A DNA stretch of 64,000 nt from Pyrrhoderma lamaoense (Eukaryota > Basidiomycota > Agaricomycetes > Hymenochaetales > Hymenochaetaceae): assembly GCA_002794735.1 (NCBI GenBank), contig NBAZ01000033.1, positions 83,281 to 147,280 of the forward strand, read 5' to 3'. The notes beneath the pieces were generated by a model that made no database searches, was not told the origin of the DNA, and saw only the letters and a program-made list of their open reading frames with translations. The translations under genes and the position numbers were made by a program. This document shows, in pieces, positions 48,428 through 60,564 of the stretch; within the stretch, counting starts at the first letter, position 1, and each line of letters starts with the position of its first letter.

Positions 48428-48808
48428 CCACCATAACATAATAAAGCGTAACAAGAGAGAAAATCCTGAGCATATGTAGGTGGTAAGTCGGTGGACTGCC
48501 TCTTTACCTCTAACCTTTCACCGTCCAACCATCCGGGTGTGTAAAAAAGAAGGTGGTAATCAGTTCAACCAAGAAGAACAAAAAAAAAGAAACGACACTC
48601 TTCCTACTTCCTACTCTTCTCTCTTCTCTCTTCGATTTTGGTTATATCAAGGGACCCACTAATCAGGATTCTGTGTTGTTCTCTTCTCTGTTTATGTGGC
48701 TGTAGTGTAGTCACACGGATCTCTGAGCGATTAACGGAAGAGATGTGGTTACCTATAGATAATAAATATGCTAATGCTATGATTACTTTCTTACTTTACT
48801 TCCTAGCT
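48428..48808 (-). repeat. Dispersed repeat, copy 2, near tRNA-Ala
   Basis: Inverted match to 39039-39399 over its whole length, with scattered differences. It begins about 270 bp downstream of tRNA-Ala. Elements that insert close to tRNA genes are often LTR retrotransposons; whether this is a solo LTR is undecided. Confidence 0.6.
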
Positions 48809-51800
48809 TACATGTAATCGAGTGGGATGTGTAAAGTACGTCTGACAACCTGAAAACTGAAACTCTTAGTTATGAGTATCTACTTACGATACACATATAT
48901 TCACGTACTACCATATGAGCACCGGTTCGATACCCGGATCAGGGGAAGCAACGAGAAGAAAATTCTTTTTTTACCAAGTTATAGGTGTGTGTGAAAGTAA
49001 GATACCATGAAAACATGGACACGATGATCAACAAGCATATAATGCGATTTTTTCATCCTATTGCATATGCATGTAAAGATCTCCCCCACCCATCCTCTTC
49101 TTTCTTTCGTTTTCGCTTGATCTTCTCTTGATTGTATTCTCAATATTGTTATATATATATGTACATATGGATGTGACACAAACAGGCGCACGGAACAGGA
49201 ACCGAGAGAAGGAGAAGGAGATATTAAATAAGAGAACAGGAAGAATAAAGAATAGGGAACGAGGGACGAGAAGCCGTTGAGAAAATATGCTAGAAGGCCC
49301 AAAAGAAATAAAAAAAGCAATAAGGAATTTCCGATACCCGGTCGTACTCTGAGAACGAGAACTTCCCCCCTTCACAAACCTATTTGAATCTGAAGAAGGG
49401 GGAGGGGGGTAGAAGGGGGCGAAAACTTGTGAGGCGCATAAAAGGACGTGAGCGAAACGGACTCCGTGGTTCCTTGCTCAATAGGATTCGTACACGCTTA
49501 ATAAGTGTGCTGATATAGAGATTACTTCATAAGCTGAGGCTACACGCCGCAACTCGTTAACATGATATGTAATCTACAGAACACGTTGAACAATGAATCA
49601 TCCAAAGAAAGTTTACTATTTTTGTTTTTCCTAAAACAACAAAACACAACCAACCATGACTAGATCATATACTCCTCCGTCGGGACATGTGTGAGAAAGA
49701 AGGGCTAATCATTATTTGTAACTAGCAGTACATGGATAACTCATTGGTCAGAGAAATAGAATAATATCCGACTCGTCAAGCATGGATAACAAGTTGATTT
49801 AGCCGACGGGTGTAAGTTTATCACTTGCTTTACAATCTCTTTACCTATCAACCATCTAATCATCTAATACACATTATAACCTCTGACGCATCGTTTTTTA
49901 GATAATACCTAGTGGGTAAATGAAGTAACTCTGTGGCAATAAGCCTGTGGTAGTTGGTAGGGCACACCTTAGTCTCTTACTCATGATAAATAGTCCTCTT
50001 GCAACAATCAACGATACCCATGATACCGGCAAAACCCTATCTTGCAATATTGAGGAGAGACCGGGGGAATCACATAGGTAGGGTCGGAGCTGGGATAAAG
50101 TTCGATTTAGCAAGAGTCATCCGGATGGATAGAATAAAGATTTGGATGAGGACGCAGCAAGGGCAGTACATGTGCCATAACATGTTGCATCCTGTATCTT
50201 GGATTACATATGTACATATGTAACCACTCCTAACAAAAGGCTGCTAGGGACTAGGATAAGCCCATCGTCTGCGTTGCCCATCTAAATCAAATGAAACAAA
50301 AGGAAGTAAAATCATGCTCACACCATCAAAAAATATATACTGTCTCAATTACCGGTGCGATGAAGCGGAAAACGGGTCCTGAAGGTCAATTTCTGAAAAG
50401 CTTTCTTTTAGTACCAAAAAAAAGGTTCTCTTTCCGGCCGGGGAGGGGGCCCTTCTTTCATACCAGTCCCCATGTATCATTCTTGTTCAACAATTTTCGG
50501 TATATTTATCATGGTGACTTCTAGTTTACAAACTCACTAACATCGTATAGGTGTATTAGATTATGAAGACAGAGAAAAAAGCGAGCAGTCGTAGATAAGC
50601 TAATTAAAAGAAAAAAATGACTTGATTAAAGCACGTGTAATCTATAATCTCGGATTTACAACTTGCGCCGGACTACTGTTCTTTTTTTGCCTCCCCCTTT
50701 CTTCGGACCGAAATAGTGGACGCAAGTAAGGGTCGTCCTGGAATCTACCCTGAACGGGGAGAGATTCATGCAGATAACCGAAGACACATTTTCATCATAC
50801 AAGTAGATACATTCTTATTTCTTCATGCTCAATTCATGTGTTAGTTTGAGAAGAAGAAAGAAATATAAAGATACTCATAAGGATGAGAGACGGTTTCTTA
50901 CCCTTTACTCATGTATATACATTCTAGACTTCCACACTATTAATTTATAAGAAAACGTTTGCAAGGAAAAGCTCAAGCTCAGGGCTGGAAGCTTGTAAGC
51001 GCAATGACGAGTAATGACGAAGATACACATACCTACGAATACCGCGGCATCGGAAGTTTTCCCCTTTTTTTCCCTCTTACTCTCCTTCCCCCCTTACACA
51101 CTTCTATTTCGCCAGTTTCCGAGTTCGTATAACTACCCGAAAGAAGAAGGGGAGGGGGGTGAGGAATGAAATGGAGGGACGGAAAGAGTAAAGAAGGAAG
51201 AATGGTTGCGCCAAAGTGATGGGGCGGGGGAAAGGAAAAAGACAGTCGTCACCGAAGACGGATCAATGGGCTTATTCGTCTATCTCCTCCCCTCCCCCCT
51301 CTTTTTTTTTTCTCTCGAGACCGAAAATCTCGCTCCCTATTGCTTCGGATCCTTTTGATGTTGTATAGTGAGATATGAATAGGTATATTCATGTATGTAT
51401 GCACTTGTAATATCGAGTATCGAGTGTAACGATCTGTATCTTGTAAATTAATCTTGAAACGAGTATCTTTTACTAGAAACACAGATATTCTTCCGGTTGA
51501 CTGGTTGTCGTGGATATCCCTAAGCCCCTTTATTCAAGATTAGTTCCAGAGTTCTCCTTGTTACATTCTTCGGAATACCATTTTTCTGAGGCAGACACTA
51601 GAGAAGAGCACCCTTTCCCCTGAGAACGTCGCATCGAAATTTTTTTTTCTGAGGGTGTGCGTCAAGCATGCTCAGGTGGTCGTAGCTCTCTACTCGTATT
51701 GGCTACCTGATATGAGTTACCCGTTGAGTTTAGTCCAAAGGGGTACATATATATATCCGAGCTGGGCGTCTTAACAAGCGATTGGACAGTGGTACATACT

Positions 51801-52805
51801 AGTCGATTAATCTGTCCCATACATCATCCAACTGGAAAACGAATTGCCTTCGCCTTCAATTTGTGTAAGAAATCTTGTGAGGTTCTGAATAAACAGTAAA
51901 TCGAGACTAGTTCTACACGTTGCGTCGTTACAGTGCTATTTTTTTTATCGATCTACCCCTATCCAAGCTTGTTCGGTCAAGATATGTAAAATTTATTACT
52001 GCGGATGACTGAATCAAAAATTTGGCTAAATCATGCAATTCCTTGTCTTTACTTCTACTTATCATAATATCATACATCATACAAAATATCTAGCGGATTA
52101 GAGAACGACAAGTAAAAACGAGCCAATTAGATGATGAGTTTTTGTAACCACTGGCATGCATGAGAGAACCACAGCATAAGCTACCCTCAGTCTTGAACCA
52201 TCTATAGGCTGAGCGGAGCAGAGGCCCTTTTCTCTATCAACTCAGTTATAAGGTTATATCTTGAAAGTTTATGGTTTGGAGTAAGTAAGCTCCAAACCGA
52301 ACCTTAGTTACTTTGAGATGGCTGGAGAAGATATATTAATTTTTTTGAAGAGTAGTATGATGATTGGCTGTTGAACTCGATCTTGAAATTTGTCCTGTTC
52401 AATACACACTGGATCTTGATTACTCTATCTTAGCTGATGGCTAGTAGTTCAAATGTGTAAATGCTCACGCTTCCTCTTTTGACAATTCTAGAATATGAGC
52501 ATTCTTTGAGTATGAGGAGAAGAGTAAAAACCATATATAAGATATGTATTGGACAATAACTTCACACTTACTTGAAAACAAATTAGATAAGAGAAAAATA
52601 AAAGAGAAAAAAGATATTTGCCGATAATCAGTTTGCTTCCACAAGTGACAGTGTTAAGAGGTTTGGATCTTGAATTTCTGGATTAGGCATGTATCCTCGA
52701 CTTGATGTCACGTAGTGTCACACATGACTAATGATTATTAATAATAATATTATGTGTGACCACCTTTTTTCTAATAATATTCAGACAATCATTTCAAAAG
52801 TAGAT
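48809..52805. other. Gene-poor region
   Basis: Roughly 4 kb without a supported gene. Frames at 48979-49375 (-) and 51249-51482 (-) come from biased composition. Pyrimidine or purine tracts occur near 49370-49420, 51060-51180 and 51280-51310. A hairpin lies at 52273-52298. Confidence 0.4.
52273..52298. repeat. Perfect 9-bp hairpin
   Basis: GGTTTGGAG, the 8-nt loop taagtaag, then CTCCAAACC, standing alone in AT-rich intergenic DNA about 500 bp upstream of the J-protein gene. No known function; it may be chance. Confidence 0.4.
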
Positions 52806-54153
52806 ATGAGCTCAGAGGAAGGCCCAAACGCATTCGAACTACTAAGTGTTAGTGTTGAAGCTACAGATGCAGAGATCCGGACGGCATATCGTAAACTTTC
52901 ACTCAAAGTCCACCCAGATCGCGTATGTTTCCTGTTAGTTCACGTTCATTACGCGTTTACTAACTTGTCCACTCTTTGGACTCTATTTAGAACCCGAATA
53001 ATCCCACTGCAGCGCAGAAATTTCATGAGCTCAACCAAGCATATGAACTATTACTAGACCCCTTCGTCGTCTTGCCTTAACCACATCACTCAAGGCATCT
53101 CTTGCACGCAAGGCACGCTTCGCAAAGTTCGACCAAAGAGAAAGAACTTACAAGAAGAACTTGAACAACGTGAACGAGAATTTAAAAGCGAAAGTTAGAT
53201 GAGGCCAAAGAGAAACGGGATCGGGAAAACGAGAACGCGAGAATCATAGATGAAGGAAAGAAGATGTTGGAGAGGAGAATGGAGGAGGAAAAACGAAGAA
53301 ATGAGGAAATGTTAAAAAAGGAAGAAGTCGAAATAGCTGAGGAGGAAGTTCCACCCTTAGGTACGTAAATCGTAGACCAATAATATCGATATGACCATAA
53401 CTTATAATGTTTGTAACAGGCGACCTTGATACCACAGTCAAATTGAAGTATACACTCTCTATTGTTCCTCACCTTTCAACAACTTCTGCCATCGCGCAAC
53501 TTCTTTCTCAATTTGGGGAAATTGACGACTCTTCGATCGTTCTTTCGTTGAAGGAGAAAACTTCGAAATCTACCTCTGCTAAATCTTCGAAGAAACCTAC
53601 TCGGACCCTTGCAACAGCTCTTATTCCATTTCGTACGATTGGTAGCGCCTTCGCTGCCGTGTGTGCTAGTAAGCAAAGTAGGAATGGTTTAGCTGATTGT
53701 GAAATCTCATGGGCTGGAGGAACGGAACCCCCTATTGTCCAATGGTTGAGGAAGATGGGGAAGCTAGGAAACCTACCGAGTAAGACACCCGTTACCCAGA
53801 CAGATTCGGATGTAGGAACGAGTGAACCTACTGTAAAAGGTAGTTCAGTACTGGAAAGGCTACTTGGAAATGCAGCAAAGAAAGTTCCGACGTCTTCTGA
53901 ACCCGCTTCAGTGGGGACGTTCTCTTCCTTCCCTGATCTCGTACGTTGCCATCTGCATATATCTAAATTATATCTTAACCCAATTTAATAATTTTAGCCG
54001 ACTGAGACAACAAAATCTCCATGTCAAGCAGCAGCACCAACATTGAAAGCTGCAGGTCTAAATTATGAATCTCTGACACTCATGCGTCTTCGCCAAGCCG
54101 AACGCGATCGTCTGGAACGTGAAATCCGGGAAGCGGAGGCATCCGAAACGTAG
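52806..54153 (+). CDS. DNAJC17/Cwc23-type J protein with RRM, three single-base breaks
   Basis: Exons are 52806-52922, 52991-53360, 53420-53940 and 53998-54153. An N-terminal J domain (FELLSVSVEATDAEIRTAYR, HPDR with the HPD triad, then NPNNPTAAQKFHELNQAYEL) is followed by a highly charged helix and a C-terminal RRM-like domain. The RRM-like part runs from VKLKYTLSIVPHLSTTSAIA to FRTIGSAFAAV and CEISWAGGTEPPIVQWL. The tail is another charged helix (MRLRQAERDRLEREIREAEA). J domain, coiled coil and RRM in this order define DNAJC17 (Cwc23/Cwf23 in yeasts), a spliceosome-associated co-chaperone. Exon 2 is broken three times, at C4 (53059-53062), A3 (53135-53137) and A4 (53184-53187). Adding one base at each run restores a continuous charged helix. 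Three homopolymer deletions in one housekeeping gene argue for sequence error. Confidence 0.85.
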
Positions 54154-55106
54154 TACACAACCCTTTCAGTCTTTCCCTTAGAAATGATGCGCTGTTTATA
54201 TATGAGCAGGGTTTTGGAAATTTTCTATCTATCAACATGTATGTTTCTCGACTCATCTTCCTGGATATGAAAGCCTAATGAAATTATGCATGTATTTCAA
54301 ATGACCTTCATATATAATACCTGAAGAATTCTAAGTTTTGTGTGTGGTGGGCCAACCCTATGACTTGCCTTTGTACTCCAAACCATCATCCAATTAGGAA
54401 ACATACGAAAGAATCGTCCCGGGTGATGCAATATCTGGAATGGCCCGTATAGAGGTATGATAACTCTTATATGGGTTTCAAAGAGTTGGGGATTTGAAAG
54501 TTCTTAACTTAATGAAATCCGTTACAACTCCAGATACGTCTAGAGTTTATCCACTATGTTTGCGTGCATATATGTGATGCGTGCGGATTTTCAGCTCTTG
54601 CCATGAAGGAATGGCAAGATGTTATGTTGTGAAATGATAAAGATTCAGTATGAGTCACAATTTATACAATTTGATACACTTCAGTCTGTTCTTTCTTCTA
54701 AACACTTTCATGTTATGCATGTTTTTTTGGGTCCCACATAGGAGCCGATTTTTTTATATATCTTCATATTAAAAGTTCGGTTACATGCACGTAAACAGTC
54801 CTTATGAGTGGAATGTCATATCAACACGATGCGAATTGTCAGTGGTGTCAATCTATAATTGGCTCCCAACCTTGCTTTTCCCTAGCAAAAGTTGATCATG
54901 GTACTATTTCTACTTTCTCCCTTCCCCAAGAGATGTCCCTGATTCTTTTTAACCTATGGTTTTTCCTGAAGAGATTTCAGCAATGAGTCTTAATTCTTGT
55001 TTGTTAATTCAAATCTCACGGATTGATATAAGAGCTGGTCCGCGCACAACAACTACAAAAAACCCTTTAACTCCTCAGGAAAGTAGCGTGTTTTCTAGCT
55101 GCTCGT
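54154..55106. other. Convergent intergenic region
   Basis: AT-rich DNA between the J-protein gene (+) and the first of three paralogous genes (-). The frame at 54804-54986 has no recognisable motif. Nothing else is seen. Confidence 0.4.
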
Positions 55107-57154
55107 CTAAATGTCGGCGAATAGCTGGCATGCCATCGCCACGCCCTGATATATCATTTTGGAGAATGTGAGTAAGGAGATAGGATCGGATACTTCCTCA
55201 ATGATAGGGCCTGATGCCACACTTGAACTTGAAAAGAACACTTTAATTCCGTGTTCGAGTGCCGATTTAAGTCCTGTGGTTGTCGTAGTACTACTGCCTG
55301 GGTCGTTAGCCTCACATTTTCCTGCATGAATGCTGTATGGAATTTGATTTTGTGCTTCCGCTTTGGTAATTACAAGGTCAACTGACCTAGATCTGAAAAT
55401 TCCTGTTTGATTTCCTCCTTTTACAACGTAAAAAGTATCTGTTGACATAATATCCTCATACTGAGTGCGCTCGTAAAGGTCGTAAAGAGACTTATAAGTT
55501 GGATTTACTACGTCCTGGTAAAACATTTCAAAATATATGAATGTATATATCAGAGGCTACCGAGTTCGATGTACATACCAAGACAGCTTCAAGTGCCCTT
55601 TCCGTTTCTTCCGCCGCGCCATACTCTACATTGTCGCGTACTTTGATGTGATCTATGGGTCGAGAATATAAGAATGTCTCTGACTCTTTCTTCGATTTCT
55701 CTCCCTTTTCATCCTCTCTTTTCCCAGCCCATGCGATGTCTCGAGGCTCAAGAGGAGCGTATATCATACCATCATTTATATACTAGATAAATAGGGTGGT
55801 TCCCAAAGATGAATCTCCAATACAATGACAACGTTGTCCAACGTACCGAAAGCTCTGTGGGAACTTCTACTGCTTTATCTGTGGCTATTTTTTGCGTCGT
55901 GTCCTCATCAGCATTGGCTTGTGACACACGTCAAAAAACAATAATACCCAAATGACAACACCCTGCAACATGCGAACCTCTCATCGGATCAGAGCCTTCA
56001 AACTCCTGGGCACCCTTATCCGATGTCATGTCAAAAGTACTAGAGTTGAGAGTCAAAGTGGGGGATAAACTCCCGTTTTCGTATAGTATATCAGAAATTG
56101 CATATACAGATAGCTCACACCCAGGACAAGCGATTGACACTGAGTACGTTCCATCCTCTGTTTGTACTAGAGTTATCAGAGGTATAAGGTGAGCCGGCAT
56201 CTTTAGAACGATTTCGTCTTCGGCACATCTCCCAAGCTTAAGCTTGACAGTCACTGGTTGGACGTTAAGTATTAAAGAGTCGGCTTGAAAAAGCTTCGCT
56301 CCAGACTCCGTACCACCATTGGTAGTCGCCTTAGATATTAAGTACTCCGGCCTATCATGATTATTAGTATCTTCAAGCGTAATAGTGGACGTATCAGTAA
56401 CTAATACTTGCCTGACCATTCCTGGATCTTCTAGAGTATCCGTACAGTCGTCCATTGTCTCTATGATAAGTGCATCATCTTCTATATGATCCCCATTAAC
56501 ATTGATATCAGGGTTGGAAGGCTGTTTTCTATCATCACTCGTTTGTACGTGGATCGCCCCAGTATCTGTATCCATACTTTCTGGATTCCTTTTATCCTTT
56601 GATTTTGATTGTGTTAGCACCGCACTCTCGCCAATAGTAGACTCAACATCAGCTGTACTTTCTGGTATTTTACTTGCTTGGTGTGAGAAGCCTCGAAGAA
56701 ACGCTGTATTGGTTATGAACACAGTAAACAAGGATTGATGAATATGACTGGTTAAAAGCATAAAAAGGTATGTATATCTTACAAGAGCAATCTGCACCAA
56801 TAAACGCAGTATTTCTACTATTGTCGATGGAGTCCCCATTCTTCGTATTCGAAATATTATTGAAAGTGTCCCCTGCTCTGTTATAGATGTCGTTTCCTAC
56901 ATTCCCCGTCCCAAAGTAAGCCGCAACTATCTCGAAATAATTATATGTATCCTTTGTTTGTAATCGTCGACTAACCATGGCTACTAATAGACTTCACTCC
57001 TATTAAAGTGCACGATCATTGATCAGACTCTGGCTGAGGTACTGGGGGAGATAAAGCTACCGTTCACTACAGATTTTTGTATCGTTTCGATATTCGTCGT
57101 ATTGCGATGCCCCTTTCCTAGCTCAGAAATGTCAGATGTGTTGCAGTTTTCCAT
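55107..57154 (-). CDS. Asn-rich-head protein with RNase H1 N-terminal-like tail, paralogue P1
   Basis: The start is at 57154 (MENCNTSDISELGKGHRNTT). Exons are inferred in part. A second conserved exon reads FGTGNVGNDIYNRAGDTFNN, then TKNGDSIDNSRNTAFIG. A long acidic Ser/Thr-rich linker leads to a conserved middle domain (QPVTVKLKLGRCAEDEIVLK, YSVSIACPGCELSV). The last part contains TDTFYVVKGGNQTGIFRSRS and YSIHAGKCEAND. This looks like the RNase H1 N-terminal (viroplasmin-type) fold that binds nucleic acid in RNase H1, although no RNase H catalytic domain follows. A TGA at 55931-55933 interrupts the frame between the middle domain and the tail, so the tail may be read only after splicing, or the product may be shorter. 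P2 and P3 downstream in sequence are tandem paralogues. The function is unknown. Confidence 0.6.
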
Positions 57155-58068
57155 GTCGTTAACACTGAACAGCTCCAGTACTAGTATTAAGTATACTTAT
57201 GTGGTAAGAGATTTGTGTATCAAGGGCTGAGGTTGTTCAATCCACCTGTAAACGGTGCAGTATACAGTTTTTAATAACGAAAGTTAGCAGTACACTACTA
57301 CCCTGTGTAAAAGGATGAAAATAGGTATGACATGATACAGGTGTGGGTAATGGGGAGTAAAAGCAACCCGAGTGGGGCACCCGAGAACCTTTGGGCTTTT
57401 CTCATAGAGCTAAACTGGGAATAGGGCGTTTTAAGATGAAATTACACATATGATGGTAGGTTTTTGGGCGTAGATACCTTAGATCATGTGAGTACTTCGC
57501 CCTAAATAGTATATTCACTTTTCAACGTAGAGTAACACCGAGCCAGGTGAATGTTCCGCGTTTCCTGTTAAGTTCAAGAAACGCACACAGCTCAGGAGAT
57601 ACTAATACAGGCGGGTTCCTTTTCATGAGATGAGGTATGAGGCGCTTATATGAGGCATGAGAAATGTCACATACGGGTACCTCGTGGTCTACAACATGTG
57701 AAACAGTCACAGAATCAGGCATGTGCAATTGCAAGTATCAGAAGATTGTGATTATCCGTAGATTCCTAGTGGACTGCTAGCCGTAGCTCCATATTTATCA
57801 ATCGGTATATTTACTGCAAGTTCCCTTGTTTTTCAGACCAAGTTATGTGTGGGTTACATAAGATTCGTCGATACATAACCGCGTCAGACTAAGGTTTTCT
57901 TTTGAGATATGTTACAACTTGTGGTACGATTGGTACAAATTCACTAAGCGAGCAAAAATATCAACTGTCATACATATTTATCATTGTCTACATTCCCGAG
58001 GTAAAATAACCAATTATCAACGCATCCAATCTTGTAGCAACTGCTGCCTCCTTACCATCTCTGGCTTG
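57155..58068. other. Gap between P1 and P2
   Basis: No clear gene. A minus-strand frame at 57522-57734 (MQLHMPDSVTVSHVVDHEVP...) has ordinary composition but no relatives I recognise. It lies where the tail exons of P2 would be expected, yet does not resemble the tails of P1 or P3. Confidence 0.35.
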
Positions 58069-59399
58069 TCAGGCACTTTGCTGCATGTAAGAGCCCTTAT
58101 GATAAGCTTCCACAATACGTGAGCCCTTCATCACATCCATATCCGAGGAAATGGTTTCTGTAACCTGAAAACCCTTCTCAATTGTTAAATTACTACGTTC
58201 CGGCAGAGGAGGGGCCAGTGCGACAATAGATGCCACATCGGGACTGAATTTGGCATCACTGATACGAGAGTCTGCATCGTTTTCATTGAGGACTTCTGAA
58301 GATGGTGATACAGACAGTTCTAGGCCATTACAGGAGATCGAGACTGAACAGGAACCATCTTCTAGCTGGAGGAGCGACAAGCGTGGGGTAAAGTGATATG
58401 GGATATTGATGGCGACTCCATCTCCAATATACTTCTCGGGTCGTATTCTGAGAGTCAGCGACTGGAAGGTTGGCATCAAAGAATCAGATTGTGGGATGGT
58501 CTCCCTAGCCTTTGCAGCAATGACGGCAGTCTCTCCTCCGCTGGTCTCCTTTTCCCCTGTTCTATGAGAAAAACCCTTTTCACCAATCATAACTATAGGC
58601 GCGACACTAGACTGTAGTCCTCCCTTCGCATGCTCATATAAAGGCTTTGTACAGGATTCTGAGGAGCCCGAGGTTATTATTTCGCCCTGACTACAAGCTT
58701 CGTTTAGTATCAGCTCAGAAGAAATCTCCTTTCTGCCCTTGCCTCCTTGGGCTAGACTCGCGTTTATATTGGCAACCGTGCTTTCTGGGTGCGCTTCCTT
58801 GATAATAATTTGTTCTGCTAGCTTATTGTAGTTGCTATTGGATGTGGTATCACCGAGATGATCAATAGCTGCACTAGCTTGAGACGTTAAACCTTGGAAT
58901 GCTGCTTTAATTGACAGAGATGATGCAATAAGTACAATAGAGTTCCGAGTAAGCTTGAGATTTATTACAACATGACAGCGATCAAATAGCTTACATGACA
59001 ATCCCGTATTGATGTAAGCCGTATTTTTACTGTTGTTTATCGAGTCACCACTTTTTGTATTAGAGACACTATTAAAAGTATCCCCTTCCTTATTGTATAT
59101 GACATTTCCTACATTTCGACTCCCGAAGTTCTCTATAACTATTGCAAGTTACTGAGAAGCACTATAGAATATATATAATATTTGCTTACCTTTTCTGACA
59201 GTCTTTGCACCTGTCCGTGCACCTTCAATTCGAATGCTGTTATTTCTCCCTGTTTTCAAAACAAGCATCAAGTAAGCTTACTATTAATCACTGTATTTTG
59301 AAATGATTCGTTATTTGTTGTATTGTTCTGATCCCTTCCAACATCGTTAGAAGTTCCAACATTTGCAGTAGCGTGTTCGCCGCTCTGATCGAATGCCAT
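58069..59399 (-). CDS. Asn-rich-head protein, paralogue P2, lacking the RNase H1-like tail
   Basis: The start is at 59399 (MAFDQSGEHATANVGTSNDV, then GRDQNNTTNNESFQNT). Short exons follow (SIRIEGARTGAKTVRK; FGSRNVGNVIYNKEGDTFNS, then SGDSINNSKNTAYINTG), and a long last exon ends at 58069. That exon carries the conserved middle domain (QSLTLRIRPEKYIGDGVAIN, LSLLQLEDGSCSVSISCNGL) and a Ser/Glu-rich linker. It stops with YHKGSYMQQSA. After the stop, similarity to P1 continues for a few codons (QARDG), then fades. The RNase H1-like tail found in P1 and P3 is absent, so P2 seems to be a truncated but possibly still functional paralogue. There is no signal peptide or catalytic motif. Confidence 0.6.
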
Positions 59400-60564
59400 T
59401 GAGAGCTGAGATTAGATTAAGTGTAGTAAAGAGTTGCGGTACGGTGATTCGATGTACTGCTCTAGTGGGAGTTAAAACTACCTGGTACCTTATATGATGT
59501 GGATGAAGGAGCTTTATGCATTAAATGATGAGTGGCCGAGGCTGTGCTTGCTGATTCTCATGATCAAGAATGTAGAGGAAAAAATCATTTAAATGCGGAT
59601 ATCGAGATATAAGTGTCATTATGGATGAGCGCAGCATCAGCGGAGCCTTACAAAAGGAACATTTGAGTTTCATCTGAATATTTATATGTCATTGCAGTCA
59701 GGCGAGTTCCAGTCTAGGAATCAAGCGCAATCCCTCCTTTACCATCAAAACCATAGCTAGTGTCTTTTTTGTATAGAGAGGTACCGAATTTCACCTAAAA
59801 GTGCGCCCATTTCTTCCATTGATCCCAAGTTTATCACCAGAACCGCAAAAGGTAGCCTCTATTGGTAGTAGATGCTATAGAAGAAGGATTTCGCTGGTCC
59901 GACTCTCGGTATTGTGGACATTCATCCCGACTCGGAGTCCTCTATTCGATTTACATATAGTTTATCCAAGGAACTTTATCTCAGAGATTTTCTCATTAGG
60001 AATAGAAAGAACTCTATGAGCAAGCGATATCCCGTTAACGTGAGTCTGATTTACAGAGATTCTGAAAGTTAACATTACAATTCAGTTGATATTTGATATT
60101 TGCAAGTCACACGCGAGAAGAGTCTGAATTTGTCGCAGTCTCTATCGTACGTATTTATAAGGTCTATTTGTGATAGAAGATTATATTTTTTGAAACAGCC
60201 CAGAGTCTGACATACAGAGTAATGATTTAAAACAGAGTCCTAACAGCCAACGATTACTGATATAAGTTAGGCTAGGATGAATGTGATCCTCTTCTAACTA
60301 TAATCTCCCTCTCCCAGAGATAAAGATAAAGATTTTCCATTCTCTGTATAAAATGCAGGTCTTTCTAGATGTAGACTTTTGTTTAAAAAAGAGAGCGTGA
60401 CCTCGTCATAATGTAACGCTTGATGATGACATAACTAATTCTCACGTTTTGGTATTGATGTATTTCAAGAATAGCCATAAGTGACTAGGACTAAGTGTTA
60501 ATCATTTTAATGGTTGTGCTGATACATAGGTTTCTTTTGCTAGCGACAGTAAAATACAGAACAA
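59400..60564. other. Gap between P2 and P3
   Basis: P2 promoter region and 3' flank of P3. No supported gene; the frame at 59801-60019 has no recognisable motif. Confidence 0.4.

Noticed and set aside
48920..48960. Second tRNA suggested by 'ggttcgatacccgg'
   Set aside because: A T-arm-like hairpin exists, but no A box, acceptor partner or anticodon arm can be placed upstream. It may be a tRNA-derived scrap.
55107..55526. Viral origin of the P genes because of the viroplasmin-type domain
   Set aside because: That fold is the cellular RNase H1 N-terminal domain and is common in fungal proteins. No reverse transcriptase, integrase, coat gene or LTR pair accompanies it.
57522..57734. 70-codon minus-strand frame as a tail exon of P2
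   Set aside because: It has no resemblance to the P1 or P3 tails and no clear splice link; left as unexplained.
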